A stretch of 33,808 bases of DNA from Marinobacter lipolyticus SM19 (lineage in GTDB: Bacteria > Pseudomonadota > Gammaproteobacteria > Pseudomonadales > Oleiphilaceae), in NCBI RefSeq assembly GCF_000397065.2, contig NZ_KE007329.1, positions 81,865 through 115,672 of the forward strand, given 5' to 3'. The position numbers and the translations under genes are program-made. Numbering within the stretch: the first letter of the stretch is position 1; each line of letters opens with the position of its first letter. Shown here piece by piece: positions 7,974 to 16,961 of this stretch. The notes beneath the pieces were generated by a model. That model was not told the DNA's origin and searched no databases. It was given only the letters and a program-made list of their open reading frames with translations.

Positions 7974-8744
7974 TTACTGTTCATCCCGCAGGAACAGCCA
8001 GTTGTTCTGGTCTGACTGTTCTTCGCAGAAATAGTAACCATCAAGGTTAAAGCCTTTCAGATCGTCTGCCTGGGTAATGCCGTTCTGAATGGCATACCGG
8101 CACATCAAACCTCGGGCTTTCTTTGCATAGAAGCTGATCATCTTGTACTGGCCGTTCTTCCAGTCCTTGAACTGTGGCGTGATCAGGCGGCCTTGCAGAT
8201 CCTTCTTGCGAACGCTTTTGAAGTATTCGTTGGAGGCCAGGTTCACCAGAACATCGTCATCCTCAGCCAGCAACCGGTTCAGTTCATCAGTAATCCGGTT
8301 ACCCCAGAAGGCGTAGAGATCCTTGCCCCGGGTGTTTTCAAACCTGGTGCCCATCTCCAGCCGGTAAGGCTGCATCAGATCCAACGGCTTGAGCACGCCG
8401 TAGAGACCGGACAGCATGCGCAGATGGTTCTGGGCAAACTCGAACTCTTTTTCACTGAAGCTTTCGGCATCCAGGCCGGTGTAAACATCGCCCTTGAAAG
8501 CGAGGATGGCCTGGCGGGCATTCTCCGGTGTAAATGGCGTGTGCCATTGCTGGAACCGGTCGGCATTCAGTTGTCCCAGCTTGTCGCTGATGCTCATCAG
8601 GTTGCTGACCTGATGGGGCTCCAGCGTTTTCAACTGGTCCACCAGTTCGCAGGCGTCTTCCAGGAAATCCGGCTGGCTGAAGTGCTCGGTTGCCAGTGGA
8701 CTTTCGTAATCCAGGGTTTTGGCCGGGGAAATAACCATCAACAT
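7974..8744 (-). CDS. yaaA: Peroxide stress protein YaaA (UPF0246/DUF328)
   Basis: YaaA limits free intracellular iron and protects DNA and proteins from hydrogen peroxide in E. coli; a DNA-binding role has also been proposed for the family. The 256-residue product has the hallmark start [17 protein letters not shown], the central [22 protein letters not shown] block and the C-terminal [13 protein letters not shown] motif. ATG 8744 is used (GAGGA about 9 nt upstream); an ATG two codons later is possible. The ribosome binding site lies in the end of the preceding gene, whose stop is 12 nt away, so the genes are closely coupled. No LexA or OxyR site was recognised nearby. Confidence 0.94.
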   Translation of the reverse strand: MLMVISPAKTLDYESPLATEHFSQPDFLEDACELVDQLKTLEPHQVSNLMSISDKLGQLNADRFQQWHTPFTPENARQAILAFKGDVYTGLDAESFSEKEFEFAQNHLRMLSGLYGVLKPLDLMQPYRLEMGTRFENTRGKDLYAFWGNRITDELNRLLAEDDDVLVNLASNEYFKSVRKKDLQGRLITPQFKDWKNGQYKMISFYAKKARGLMCRYAIQNGITQADDLKGFNLDGYYFCEEQSDQNNWLFLRDEQ

Positions 8745-8756
8745 GTCAGGCTGTCC

Positions 8757-8990
8757 TCATTGAAGAAAAGTCAGTAGCTGGTCCCGGGTAAATGGCCAGT
8801 CCAGTTCGGCGCCAGTATCGTTGCGGCGTAACACCGGGATGCGGGTGCCGTAACGGTTCACCAGTTCCTCGGACTGGGCAATGTCGATCACATCCACCGG
8901 AATAGGCGCCGGCATGGGAGTGTTTACAAGCAGGGCTTCCGCCAGTTCACACAGATGGCATTGGGACGTGGTATAAAACAGCAGCTGCAT
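8757..8990 (-). CDS. Thioredoxin/glutaredoxin-fold small protein (DUF836-like)
   Basis: A 77-residue protein with a single thioredoxin-like domain and a CxxC redox centre, CHLC at residues 11-14 (FYTTSQCHLCELAEALL). The conserved cis-proline follows near residue 52 (RIPVLRR). This fits the glutaredoxin-like DUF836 family; partners are unknown. Its ATG shares its first base with the last base of the yciK TAA stop (TAATG), so it is likely translated by coupling. yaaA follows 12 nt after its stop, which may hint at a redox or peroxide link, but this is only context. Confidence 0.85.
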   Translation of the reverse strand: MQLLFYTTSQCHLCELAEALLVNTPMPAPIPVDVIDIAQSEELVNRYGTRIPVLRRNDTGAELDWPFTRDQLLTFLQ

Positions 8991-9739
8991 TATTTTGGCT
9001 GAGCATCCAGTTGTTGACCGTTAATGCCTGCGCTGTCCTTACCCATCAGGTACAGGTAGGTTGGCATCAGCTCTTCCGGGGCCGGGTTTTGCCGGGGATC
9101 TTCTGCCGGGTATGCGTGGGCGCGCATATTGGTCCGTGTGGCACCCGGGTTCAGGCTGTTGACGCGCACATTGTGGCGTTCGTCATCCAGCTCTTCTGAC
9201 AGCAGTTGGCTTAGTCCCTCAACTGCGAATTTCGAGACCGCATAAGCGCCCCAGTAGGCTTTGGCCTTGCGCCCAACGCCCGACGAAGTAAAGATGACCG
9301 AAGCGCCAGTAGAGAGGCGCAGCAAGGGAATAACGGCGCGGGTCAGCAGGAACGGGGCAGTGGCATTGACGTGCATAACCTGGTTCCAGGTTTCCGGATC
9401 GTACATCTCCACCGGACTGCGGGTGCCGAGGATTCCGGCGTTGTGCAACAGACCGTCAAGGCGACCGAAGTTGTCTTCGATGGTCATAGCCAGTTCTTCG
9501 TATTCCTTGACCGCTGCACCTTCCAGATTCAGGGGCACTATCGCTGGCTTGGGGTGGCCGGCGGCCTCGATTTCATCGTAGACGGATTCCAGCTTTGATA
9601 CGGTCCGGCCGAGCAGAATCACAGTGGCGCCATGGGCGGCGTAAGCCTTGGCAGCTGCACGGCCAATGCCGCTTCCGGCTCCGGTCACCATGATGATACG
9701 GTCTTTCAGCAGATCTGCTGGTGCCTGATAATCTTGCAT
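8990..9739 (-). CDS. yciK: YciK-family short-chain oxidoreductase
   Basis: Classical short-chain dehydrogenase/reductase of 249 residues. The cofactor loop TGAGSGIG is at 19-26, followed by HNAGILG at 99-105, N125, a serine pair at 152-153 and the catalytic Y166xxxK170. An arginine after the second strand (LGRT) suggests a preference for NADP(H). The family occurs next to mupP and ubiG in Pseudomonas, as here. Its substrate is unknown; the position next to a MurNAc-phosphate phosphatase does not define one. It lies 51 nt after mupP and overlaps the next gene by one base. Confidence 0.9.
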   Translation of the reverse strand: MQDYQAPADLLKDRIIMVTGAGSGIGRAAAKAYAAHGATVILLGRTVSKLESVYDEIEAAGHPKPAIVPLNLEGAAVKEYEELAMTIEDNFGRLDGLLHNAGILGTRSPVEMYDPETWNQVMHVNATAPFLLTRAVIPLLRLSTGASVIFTSSGVGRKAKAYWGAYAVSKFAVEGLSQLLSEELDDERHNVRVNSLNPGATRTNMRAHAYPAEDPRQNPAPEELMPTYLYLMGKDSAGINGQQLDAQPK

Positions 9740-9790
9740 AACCTGTCTCCGATTTGGGGAAACCGATGTGGGTCCAACATTTGAATGGGG

Positions 9791-10450
9791 CTATTGTAAC
9801 AGTTTTGCCAGGTCCTGGACGGTGTCGGCCACCAGATCTGCTTGCCACAAGTCAACGGTTTCAGGCTCTTCAATGTAGCCATAACGCACGGCAATGGTGG
9901 TCATGCCGGCATTTCGGCCAGCTTCAATGTCACGTTCATGATCGCCTACGTAGATACCCTCAGCCGGGTCTGTGCTCAGTTGCTGACAGGCAAGATGAAG
10001 CGCTTCCGGGTGGGGTTTGCGATGGGTGACATGGTCCGGACAGACCACTACGGCGCAACGCTGTGCCAGGCCGAGGGCTTCGATCAGGGGGGCCGCAAAG
10101 CGCACCGGTTTGTTGGTGACAATACCCCAGGGAATGTCCCGTGACTCCAGATCACTGAGAATAGCGTCCATTCCCTCGAACAACCGGGTTTCAATGGCGA
10201 CACCTTCCTCGTACAGGTCCAGAAACGCCGTGTGTTTCTCCAGGTAATCCGGGTGTTCCGGTTCCAGCCCGAAACCAACACGGATCATTGCCCGTGCGCC
10301 GTTGGAAACGGAGTGGCGGATGGTTTCCGGTGGTAGAGATTCCATGCCGTGATGGACCCGCAACAGGTTCAGGCAGCGGATAAAGTCCGGCGCGGTATCT
10401 ATCAGTGTGCCGTCCAGGTCGAACAGCACGATCGAAGGTTGCTGGTTCAC
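9791..10450 (-). CDS. mupP: N-acetylmuramic acid 6-phosphate phosphatase MupP
   Basis: HAD-superfamily phosphatase, 219 residues. MupP removes the 6-phosphate from MurNAc-6P in the cell-wall recycling bypass that leads through AmgK and MurU to UDP-MurNAc. All HAD motifs are present: nucleophile D11 with D13 (FDLDGTLID), T112 (VTNKP), K145 (RKPHPE) and D170/D174 (VGDHERD). VTNKPVRFA and [11 protein letters not shown] closely resemble Pseudomonas MupP rather than phosphoglycolate phosphatase, and the ubiG-mupP-yciK order is the same. The start is GTG at 10450, overlapping the ubiG stop by four bases (GTGA), with AAGGTGA about 9 nt upstream. A Gph annotation is the main alternative. Confidence 0.88.
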   Translation of the reverse strand: MNQQPSIVLFDLDGTLIDTAPDFIRCLNLLRVHHGMESLPPETIRHSVSNGARAMIRVGFGLEPEHPDYLEKHTAFLDLYEEGVAIETRLFEGMDAILSDLESRDIPWGIVTNKPVRFAAPLIEALGLAQRCAVVVCPDHVTHRKPHPEALHLACQQLSTDPAEGIYVGDHERDIEAGRNAGMTTIAVRYGYIEEPETVDLWQADLVADTVQDLAKLLQ

Positions 10451-11175
10451 AGTTGCGGGTCACCTTCCCGGGTATCCAGGGCGTGCATCATGTAGTTAAC
10501 GTCCACATCCCGTCCAAGGCGGTAAACCTTGGTGACCGGGTTATAGGTCATCCCGGTGAGCTCACGGACGTCCAGCCCTGCGTGACGCAAGTGGTCCGAC
10601 ATTTCCGATGGGCGGATGAACTTGCGCCACTCATGAGTACCTTTCGGCAGTAAGCCCAGCACGTATTCCGCGCCGACAATAGCAAACAGGAAGGACTTGG
10701 GGTTGCGGTTGATGGTGGAGACAAACAGGTGGCCGCCGGGCTTGAGCATGGCAGCACAGGCCTTGATGACCGATGATGGGTCGGGTACATGCTCCAGCAT
10801 TTCCAGGCAGGTCACCACATCGTATTGCCCGGCGTGTTCCGGATCTGCCGCTAATGCTTCCACGGTGATCTGTCGGTAATCAACCTTGATACCGCTCTCC
10901 AGTCCGTGCAGCCTGGCCACCGACAAAGGGGCTTCGCCCATATCGATGCCTGTGACGTGGGCGCCGCGGCGCGCCATGCCTTCTGATAACAGGCCTCCAC
11001 CACAGCCCACATCCAGCACCTTTTTACCAGCCAGTGGAGCGCGTTCGTCGATGTAGTTCAGCCGCAGCGGATTGATGTCGTGCAGCGGTCGAAACTCGCT
11101 GGTCGGATCCCACCAGCGGCTGGCAAGGGCCTCAAACTTGGCGATTTCGTTGTGATCTACATTCTGGTTGTTCAT
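10447..11175 (-). CDS. ubiG: Ubiquinone biosynthesis O-methyltransferase UbiG
   Basis: SAM-dependent methyltransferase carrying out both O-methylation steps of ubiquinone synthesis. The 242-residue protein shows the family N-terminus ([27 protein letters not shown]), SAM motif I DVGCGGG at 55-61, the acidic residue of motif II at D78 (GIDMGE), [11 protein letters not shown] and the C-terminal GMTYNP. Length and every block match UbiG (E. coli 240). It is 52 nt downstream of mtaD and overlaps mupP by four bases. The Shine-Dalgarno site before ATG 11175 is poor (AGGC about 10 nt away), so translation may be helped by upstream coupling. Confidence 0.96.
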   Translation of the reverse strand: MNNQNVDHNEIAKFEALASRWWDPTSEFRPLHDINPLRLNYIDERAPLAGKKVLDVGCGGGLLSEGMARRGAHVTGIDMGEAPLSVARLHGLESGIKVDYRQITVEALAADPEHAGQYDVVTCLEMLEHVPDPSSVIKACAAMLKPGGHLFVSTINRNPKSFLFAIVGAEYVLGLLPKGTHEWRKFIRPSEMSDHLRHAGLDVRELTGMTYNPVTKVYRLGRDVDVNYMMHALDTREGDPQL

Positions 11176-11227
11176 AGTCAGTTCTGCCTGATTGAAAATA
11201 GGGTAACGGCGAAAGGAAGTGCCTGCC

Positions 11228-12559
11228 TTATTGCTTACGAATCCGGTCAGACCAGGATTGTACCCTGAGCATCAGGTCCGGCACGTCGATCCGGGTCAGC
11301 CGACCTTCCTGGACCTGGGGAATGCCGTTGATCCAGCTGTGGCTGACCTGACGGCCGTGGTTGCTGTATACCAGATGCGATGCCGGATCATATACCGGCT
11401 GCAGGAAGGGGTCGCTCAAATCGACAGCAATGATATCTGCCAGCTTACCAGCTTTCAGTGACCCTAGATCGTGTTCGCGACCCAGTGCCCTGGCACCCTG
11501 TATGGTGGCCATGGCAATGGCCTGATGGGCGGGCAGCGCGGCTGCATCCCCGGCCACCACCTTGGCGACCATGGCTGCGGTGCGAAGTTCCCCAAACAGG
11601 TCCAGGTCATTGTTACTGGCGGCGCCGTCGGTTCCAATGGCCACGTTAATGCCGGCCTCTTCCAGCTTCTGCACCGGGCACAGCCCGCTGGCGAGCTTGA
11701 GGTTGGATTCCGGGCAGTGGATAACATGGGCACCGGACTGTTGCAGTAAGGCAATATCGGATTCGTCAATCTGGGTCATGTGCACACACTGGGTGCGTGT
11801 GCCCAGAACACCCAGCTCTGCGAGCCTTGCCGTAGGACGTCTGCCGGACTTTTCCAGCGCTTCCGTGACCTCGAACTCTGTTTCGTGCAGGTGAATCTGG
11901 ATTGGCGCTCCGGTGTCGGCAGACAGGGCCACCGCTCGCACCATTGGATCATCGGATACTGTGTACGGTGCGTGGGGACCGATGGCAGGCATGATGTAAT
12001 CATCTCCTTGCCAATCCCTGATAAAGGCGGCGCCTTTGTCGAGATACTCATCCGGACCCGAGCCCCAGGGTGTCGGGAAGTCCAGGAGAGGGAAACAGAC
12101 CTGCGCGCGCATGCCGGCATCGTGGGCCATCTGGGCTACGATCTCCGGAAAGAAGTACATGTCAGCGAAGGTGGTGGTGCCAGTGCGCAGCATCTCGGCC
12201 ATAGCCAGCTGGGTGCCATCGGCAATAAAGGCCTCATTGATGAATGCACCCTCGGCGGGCCAGATATGATCGTTCAGCCAGGTCATCAGCGGCAGGTCGT
12301 CCGCCATGCCCCGGAACAGTGACATGGCAGCGTGGCCATGCATGTTGATCAGACCCGGCAATACCACATGGTGGTCCAGGTCTATGGTTTCACGGACGCG
12401 GAAACGGGCATCGGCCTCTTCCCGGGATACCACCGCTGCAATCCGGTCTCCCTGGATAATCACTGCCTGGTTGTGCAGTACGGTGTTAGCGGGCTCCACC
12501 GGAACGAGCCAGCGGGCGTTAATGCGAATATCGGCTGCAGTAATGGTATCTGCCGTCAT
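11228..12559 (-). CDS. mtaD: 5'-methylthioadenosine / S-adenosylhomocysteine deaminase
   Basis: Metal-dependent amidohydrolase (TRZ/ATZ/MtaD family), 443 residues. In Pseudomonas the orthologue deaminates methylthioadenosine to methylthioinosine, which a dedicated phosphorylase converts to methylthioribose-1-phosphate. Metal and catalytic residues are clear: H74 and H76 (NMHGH), H223 and E226 in [11 protein letters not shown]260 (CVHMTQ) and D311 ([11 protein letters not shown]). It is divergent from mtnA, which acts on methylthioribose-1-phosphate, so the 184-nt gap separates two genes of one salvage route. It heads the minus-strand run with ubiG, mupP and yciK. SAH could also be a substrate. 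Confidence 0.93.
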   Translation of the reverse strand: MTADTITAADIRINARWLVPVEPANTVLHNQAVIIQGDRIAAVVSREEADARFRVRETIDLDHHVVLPGLINMHGHAAMSLFRGMADDLPLMTWLNDHIWPAEGAFINEAFIADGTQLAMAEMLRTGTTTFADMYFFPEIVAQMAHDAGMRAQVCFPLLDFPTPWGSGPDEYLDKGAAFIRDWQGDDYIMPAIGPHAPYTVSDDPMVRAVALSADTGAPIQIHLHETEFEVTEALEKSGRRPTARLAELGVLGTRTQCVHMTQIDESDIALLQQSGAHVIHCPESNLKLASGLCPVQKLEEAGINVAIGTDGAASNNDLDLFGELRTAAMVAKVVAGDAAALPAHQAIAMATIQGARALGREHDLGSLKAGKLADIIAVDLSDPFLQPVYDPASHLVYSNHGRQVSHSWINGIPQVQEGRLTRIDVPDLMLRVQSWSDRIRKQ

Positions 12560-12742
12560 TGACCCTGCCTTTTGGGTGCGGTTCGGGCTCCTGTCACCAT
12601 GGACAGATCCCGGAGAATGTAGCCGGAAAGTATAACCAGCCGCCGCCCGGAGAACTACCCTGGATTCAGGGCTGAGAATATCGCTTCAAGGCAGGTATAC
12701 TGGCGGGCTTACGTCATGGGTTTAATCTATCGGAGTTCACTG

Positions 12743-13807
12743 ATGCCGAAGTCATCCAATCCGTCCGCAAACCATGCAATGGGTACTGTCGCCATGCGTT
12801 GGCATGAAAGCAGCCTGGAACTGCTGGACCAGCGGCTTCTGCCGGCGGAGGAACACTGGATTACACTGGAAGGCGCTTCCGGTGTAGCCCAGTGTATTCG
12901 CGATATGGTGGTGCGTGGAGCACCTGCCATCGGTATCAGTGCCGCTTATGGTGTGGCACTGGCGGCTCGCCATGCGGGTGGTGGTGACTGGCAGGCTGAA
13001 ATAAAACAGGCTATCCGTGAGTTGGCGGCATCGCGCCCGACTGCGGTCAACCTGTTCTGGGCCTTGCAGATCATGGAGAAGGAGTTCCATGGCTGCCATT
13101 CCCTGGACGAGGCGGTCAAGCGTCTGTCGGCGATGGCGGTGCGTATCCATGAGGACGATCTGGCGGCCAACCTGGCGATGGCAGACCGTGCCCTGGAGTT
13201 TATGGCCCCGGACAAGCCGTTTTCGGTACTGACCCATTGCAACACAGGGGCTCTGGCAACCGGAGGTTATGGCACGGCCCTGGGTGTGATTCGCCGTCTT
13301 CATGAGGAAAATCTGTTGAAGCGGGTGTATGCCGATGAAACCCGCCCCTGGCTGCAGGGTAGCCGTCTGACGGCGTGGGAACTGGCTCGGGAGGGTGTCC
13401 CCGTCACCCTGAATGCAGATGGAGCGGCTGCTGCGATTCTCGCCAGGGGCGAGGTTAAGTGGGTTGTTGTAGGAGCCGATAGGATCACGGCCAATGGTGA
13501 TGTCGCCAACAAGATCGGTACTTATAGCCTGGCGGTGTTGGCACGCCATCACAAGGTGGGGTTTATGGTGGTGGCACCCTCAAGCACCGTCGATATGGCC
13601 CTGGCGTCGGGACAGGATATCCCTATCGAGGAGCGTGACGGCAGTGAGGTGAGACAGATCAAGGGTGTTCCTGTTGCGCCGGAAGGCGTGCGTGTATTCA
13701 ACCCGGTCTTTGATGTGACGCCCGCCAGCCTGATCGATGCCATTGTCACCGAGAAAGGGGTTGTCCATAACCCCAATATTACGGGCATGAGGGCGCTATT
13801 CGGCTGA
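12743..13807 (+). CDS. mtnA: S-methyl-5-thioribose-1-phosphate isomerase
   Basis: Isomerises methylthioribose-1-phosphate to methylthioribulose-1-phosphate in methionine salvage. The 354-residue protein has the eIF2B-like fold signature RGAPAIG (58-64), catalytic C166 in [15 protein letters not shown] and catalytic D246 in [21 protein letters not shown] choose ATG 12743 because GGAG lies 7 nt upstream; an ATG nine codons earlier (12716) lacks such a site. A TATACT at 12696-12701 could be a -10 element but no convincing -35 accompanies it. In Pseudomonas gyrA lies beyond mtnA; here mtnA instead ends convergently, overlapping an HTH-protein gene by 12 nt. Confidence 0.95.
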   Translation: MPKSSNPSANHAMGTVAMRWHESSLELLDQRLLPAEEHWITLEGASGVAQCIRDMVVRGAPAIGISAAYGVALAARHAGGGDWQAEIKQAIRELAASRPTAVNLFWALQIMEKEFHGCHSLDEAVKRLSAMAVRIHEDDLAANLAMADRALEFMAPDKPFSVLTHCNTGALATGGYGTALGVIRRLHEENLLKRVYADETRPWLQGSRLTAWELAREGVPVTLNADGAAAAILARGEVKWVVVGADRITANGDVANKIGTYSLAVLARHHKVGFMVVAPSSTVDMALASGQDIPIEERDGSEVRQIKGVPVAPEGVRVFNPVFDVTPASLIDAIVTEKGVVHNPNITGMRALFG

Positions 13808-14509
13808 ACCCTCGTATTTTTCCTGGAGTTCAGCCACTTTCTGTTCCTGTTCCTCAACGAAGTGCAAAGACATCTCAAAGCTTTGCCGGGTGAACTCCAG
13901 GACCTTCTGGAACCCTTCGTCGGAGAGAGTCCGGGCGTCGTCGTGGCGACGGAAAATGTTGATGAATTCCCGCTCCCGTTCGAACTGTAAAGGCAGCCGG
14001 CCGATACCCCAGTCGTTGAGAATCTGCCAGACTTCGGGGTTGTAATTGCGCGTGGTGCGCAGGATGAAGGGAATCGGATCGTTGCGGGCGATCAGCGCGG
14101 CAAGCCGGAGAATAAGCTCGAATGACAGTGTCGCGGTGCCATTTTCCACGGCTTCCAGAACAGACTTGTCCTTGAGGTTCAGTGCCTCGCTCATTTCGGA
14201 TAAGGTCAGCCCCGCGACCTCGCGGATGTCCTTGAGTGATTGTCCCGCCGTCAGCATCATTCGCAACTGATCCTGGGAATTAATCAACGCCCGACCAACC
14301 CGCAGGGACGTATCGGTTGAGCGGGCGGCGAAACGCAGAGCGGAACCGGTCATGCCGGTGATGCGATTAACCAGGGATTTCTGGTCTCGGGCGTCGTCTC
14401 CCTGCTCCAGTCCTTCCACCTCTTCCAGGGACTTCATGGCATGCATGGCATCCATAAGCATGCCCTGAAGCATCTGTGCTTTCTTACGATCGTCGTCTTT
14501 GGCGGTCAT
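13796..14509 (-). CDS. Helix-turn-helix protein of unknown role, downstream of prc
   Basis: A 237-residue protein I cannot assign. Residues about 92-140 form a plausible XRE-like helix-turn-helix ([20 protein letters not shown], then [20 protein letters not shown]). The N-terminal region (1-60) is charged and methionine-rich ([19 protein letters not shown]). The C-terminus (200-237) is glutamate-rich and probably helical or coiled-coil. It may be a DNA-binding regulator. AAGG lies 6 nt before ATG 14509, and the gene starts only 34 nt after the prc stop, so prc and this gene are probably one transcript. Its 3' end overlaps the convergent mtnA by 12 nt. Confidence 0.8.
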   Translation of the reverse strand: MTAKDDDRKKAQMLQGMLMDAMHAMKSLEEVEGLEQGDDARDQKSLVNRITGMTGSALRFAARSTDTSLRVGRALINSQDQLRMMLTAGQSLKDIREVAGLTLSEMSEALNLKDKSVLEAVENGTATLSFELILRLAALIARNDPIPFILRTTRNYNPEVWQILNDWGIGRLPLQFEREREFINIFRRHDDARTLSDEGFQKVLEFTRQSFEMSLHFVEEQEQKVAELQEKYEGSAE

Positions 14510-14543
14510 TGGCAGCCTTGCTGGTTCGGTTTCACGCGTTGTC

Positions 14544-16700
14544 TCAGCGCGCCTGTGCTGTGATTTGCCTTGGGTTCAGAATGGATGCCATGCGCTGATC
14601 CAGCTCAAGCATGTCAGCCATGATGTGACCGCCCTCGCGGATGATGAAATCGAGTTCTTCGTCGGTGCTGTTGAGGTCCGCTGCCTGGATATCCTGCCAG
14701 TCATCCAGTTCTTCCAATGTATCGAACGGCTCTTCACCACGAAGTTCACGACGTGCGTTGGCGATGGTCAGGCGAGTATGCTCGATCTGGGACTGGTGCT
14801 CCTTGCGTTGATCGTGGTTCAGACTTACCGACTCCAACTCCCTCTGCTCCTTCAGGAAATCAATTTCCTGTTGCAACAGGCGAAATTCCGGGCTGGCCTC
14901 GAACCGATCTTCATGGCGCTGGCGCAGTTCGTCGATTACGCCGCTGAAGTCGAAATAACGGGCATGGGGCACTGCTTCAATCTGGTCCCAGGGCAGGGCA
15001 TGATCCAGAGCGTCTTCGCCGATACGGGTCTTGTCGACCCGGGAAGGAATCTCGATATCCGGAATGACGCCCTTGTGTTGGGTGGAGCCGCCGGATACCC
15101 GGTAGAATTTCGACTGGGTGATTTTCAGCTGCCCGTGGTTCAACGGACGTACCGCCTGTACAGTGCCCTTGCCGAAGGTCTGGGAACCCACCACCAGGCC
15201 GCGTCCGTAATCCTGAATGGCTCCCGCAAAAATTTCCGAAGCGGATGCGCTCATGCGGTTTACCAGCACCACCAGCGGCCCGTCATAGGCAACCGACGGA
15301 TCCTGATCGGTCAGAACCTGAACGTCGTTGTTGGAGTTGCGGATCTGCACAGTCGGGCCCTGGTCGATGAACAGGCCCACCAGATCATTGGCTTCGTGCA
15401 ATGCACCGCCACCGTTATTGCGCAGGTCCATTACCACGCCGTCTACGCCGTCCGCCTTCAACTCTTCTATCAGGTCGCGTACGTCCCGCGTCGTGCTTTT
15501 ATAGTTGGGGTCACCTTCCTGCATGGCTTTGAAATCCGCATAGAAGGTTGGAATGTTGATGACGCCAATCTGGTAACTTTGGCCACCCCGCTCAAGCTCA
15601 ATGACGTCCTTGCTTGCGCTTTGTTCCTCCAGTTTGACCTTGTCACGCTGGATGGCAATCGTTTTGGTGACGGTTTCGTCGGTAGCGCTGGCGGGAATGA
15701 CTTCCAGAGTCACCGTGGATTCCCGAGGGCCGCGAATCAGGTCCACGACTTCGTCCAGGCGCCAGCCGATGACGTTAACCGGCTTTTCTTCATCTTCCTG
15801 GGTCACCGAGACAATGCGATCCGCCGGCTGGAGCTGACCCTGCTTGGCTGCGGGGCCGCCCGGAACAAGGCGGACCACCTTGGTGTATTCATTGTCGGCC
15901 TGGAGGACCGCGCCAATCCCCTCGAGTGACAGACTCATGTTGATATTGAAGTTCTCGGAAGTGCGCGGTGAGAAGTATGAGGTATGGGGGTCCCACATGC
16001 CGGCAAAGGCATTCATGTAGGCCTGGAAAGCGTCCTCACTGCGGGCCTGGTAGGCGCGCTTGAGCTGGCCTTCGTAGCGTTGGCGCAGGCTTTCTTCAAT
16101 GGCTTCGTCATCTGAGCCGTTCAGCCGCTGCGCCAGGACCGCATTCTTGACCCGTTTTACCCAGAGCGAGTCCAGAGCTTCTTTGTTGGGTTCCCACTCT
16201 GCTTCGGACCGATCCAGGCGAATGGTTTCCTCGGTGTTGAAGTTCAGGTTGTCGATTCCCTGGTCGATGAGGGAGAGAGCAAAGTTGAGGCGCTCAATCA
16301 TCCGTTGCTGGACCAGGTTGTAAATGTCAAAGCCGGGTTGGAGTTGCCCGGTTTTAAGGGCAGACCCGAGCCCCATGCGAATTGCCGAGAATTTCCGGAT
16401 GTCTTCCTGGGTGAGATAAATCCGTTGGCCGTCCAGGTAGTCCAGATAAGCATCGAAAACGTCACCGGAGAGTGAGTCGTTGATGCCGAGATTTCGGAAA
16501 TGGGTGAACTGCAGCTGGCGGGCGATCAATATATTGGCGCGAGCCTGCTCTACCGTTGGTGTGACTGGTTCATACTGTGCGTCCCGATCGACAGCGCCAG
16601 AGACTGAAAACGGCATGGCCAGCATCAGAGCGAGAGTGATGCCTTTGACCAGGGGCCGGGCTTGCATGTTTCTGGTGATCAATCGTTGCGCGATGCTCAT
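14544..16700 (-). CDS. prc: Tail-specific periplasmic protease Prc (Tsp)
   Basis: Carboxy-terminal processing protease of family S41, acting in the periplasm on proteins with exposed hydrophobic C-termini and, in relatives, on peptidoglycan hydrolases and PBP3. It has 718 residues (E. coli 682). It shows a signal peptide (hydrophobic about 18-36), an N-terminal alpha-helical region, a PDZ domain (about 255-345), the S41 protease core (about 375-580) with the Ser/Lys dyad S486 (MSASASEIF) and K511 (TFGKGTVQ), and a charged C-terminal domain. The ATG at 16700 has only AGG about 11 nt away; ATG at codon 12 is an alternative that keeps the signal peptide. A 22-bp palindrome lies about 125 nt upstream. 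Confidence 0.95.
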   Translation of the reverse strand: MSIAQRLITRNMQARPLVKGITLALMLAMPFSVSGAVDRDAQYEPVTPTVEQARANILIARQLQFTHFRNLGINDSLSGDVFDAYLDYLDGQRIYLTQEDIRKFSAIRMGLGSALKTGQLQPGFDIYNLVQQRMIERLNFALSLIDQGIDNLNFNTEETIRLDRSEAEWEPNKEALDSLWVKRVKNAVLAQRLNGSDDEAIEESLRQRYEGQLKRAYQARSEDAFQAYMNAFAGMWDPHTSYFSPRTSENFNINMSLSLEGIGAVLQADNEYTKVVRLVPGGPAAKQGQLQPADRIVSVTQEDEEKPVNVIGWRLDEVVDLIRGPRESTVTLEVIPASATDETVTKTIAIQRDKVKLEEQSASKDVIELERGGQSYQIGVINIPTFYADFKAMQEGDPNYKSTTRDVRDLIEELKADGVDGVVMDLRNNGGGALHEANDLVGLFIDQGPTVQIRNSNNDVQVLTDQDPSVAYDGPLVVLVNRMSASASEIFAGAIQDYGRGLVVGSQTFGKGTVQAVRPLNHGQLKITQSKFYRVSGGSTQHKGVIPDIEIPSRVDKTRIGEDALDHALPWDQIEAVPHARYFDFSGVIDELRQRHEDRFEASPEFRLLQQEIDFLKEQRELESVSLNHDQRKEHQSQIEHTRLTIANARRELRGEEPFDTLEELDDWQDIQAADLNSTDEELDFIIREGGHIMADMLELDQRMASILNPRQITAQAR

Positions 16701-16824
16701 AAACGTTTTACCTGACGGTGCATGGCAATACAGATAGGTCTGGCGGGTAAACTGCGTGGGTAGGTCCCCATGGAACAGATACGCCTGACGGGTATCGCCG
16801 AATTTGGCTCATGGATTTATTGTA

Positions 16825-16846
16825 GGCAAGCGTTATAACGGTTGCC
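16825..16846. promoter_or_regulatory. 22-bp near-perfect palindrome upstream of prc (operator candidate)
   Basis: GGCAAGCGTTATAACGGTTG followed by CC (16825-16846) reads the same on both strands apart from one base pair. The centre CGTTATAACG is a perfect 10-bp palindrome. On the minus strand a TACAAT lies just downstream, with a poor -35-like TGGCAA 17 nt before it, so the dyad would sit between the two elements of a prc promoter. I do not recognise the binding protein. Confidence 0.5.
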
Positions 16847-16927
16847 ATAGCCCCGACGTATCGGTTCGTGACAATCTGTCCATGATGTGGGCAGGTTTGT
16901 AGTCGAATCAGGAGAGCGAGCAGGGTA

Positions 16928-16953
16928 TTACGGGGGCCTGGTAGCCCCCGTAA
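16928..16953 (-). terminator. Strong hairpin after the beta-oxidation operon
   Basis: A perfect 10-bp GC-rich stem, TTACGGGGGC (16928-16937) with GCCCCCGTAA (16944-16953), and a 6-nt loop. It begins 8 nt after the stop of the multifunctional beta-oxidation gene. No U-run follows on the minus strand, but position and stability make a terminator or mRNA 3'-end stabiliser likely. Confidence 0.65.
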
Positions 16954-16961
16954 CCCGCCAG

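Noticed and set aside
9791..10450. Phosphoglycolate phosphatase (gph)
   Set aside because: Specific motifs ([15 protein letters not shown]) and ubiG/yciK neighbours match MupP better.
14499..15929. 476-codon open frame antisense to prc
   Set aside because: Same reason: prc has complete catalytic motifs and the antisense product has none.
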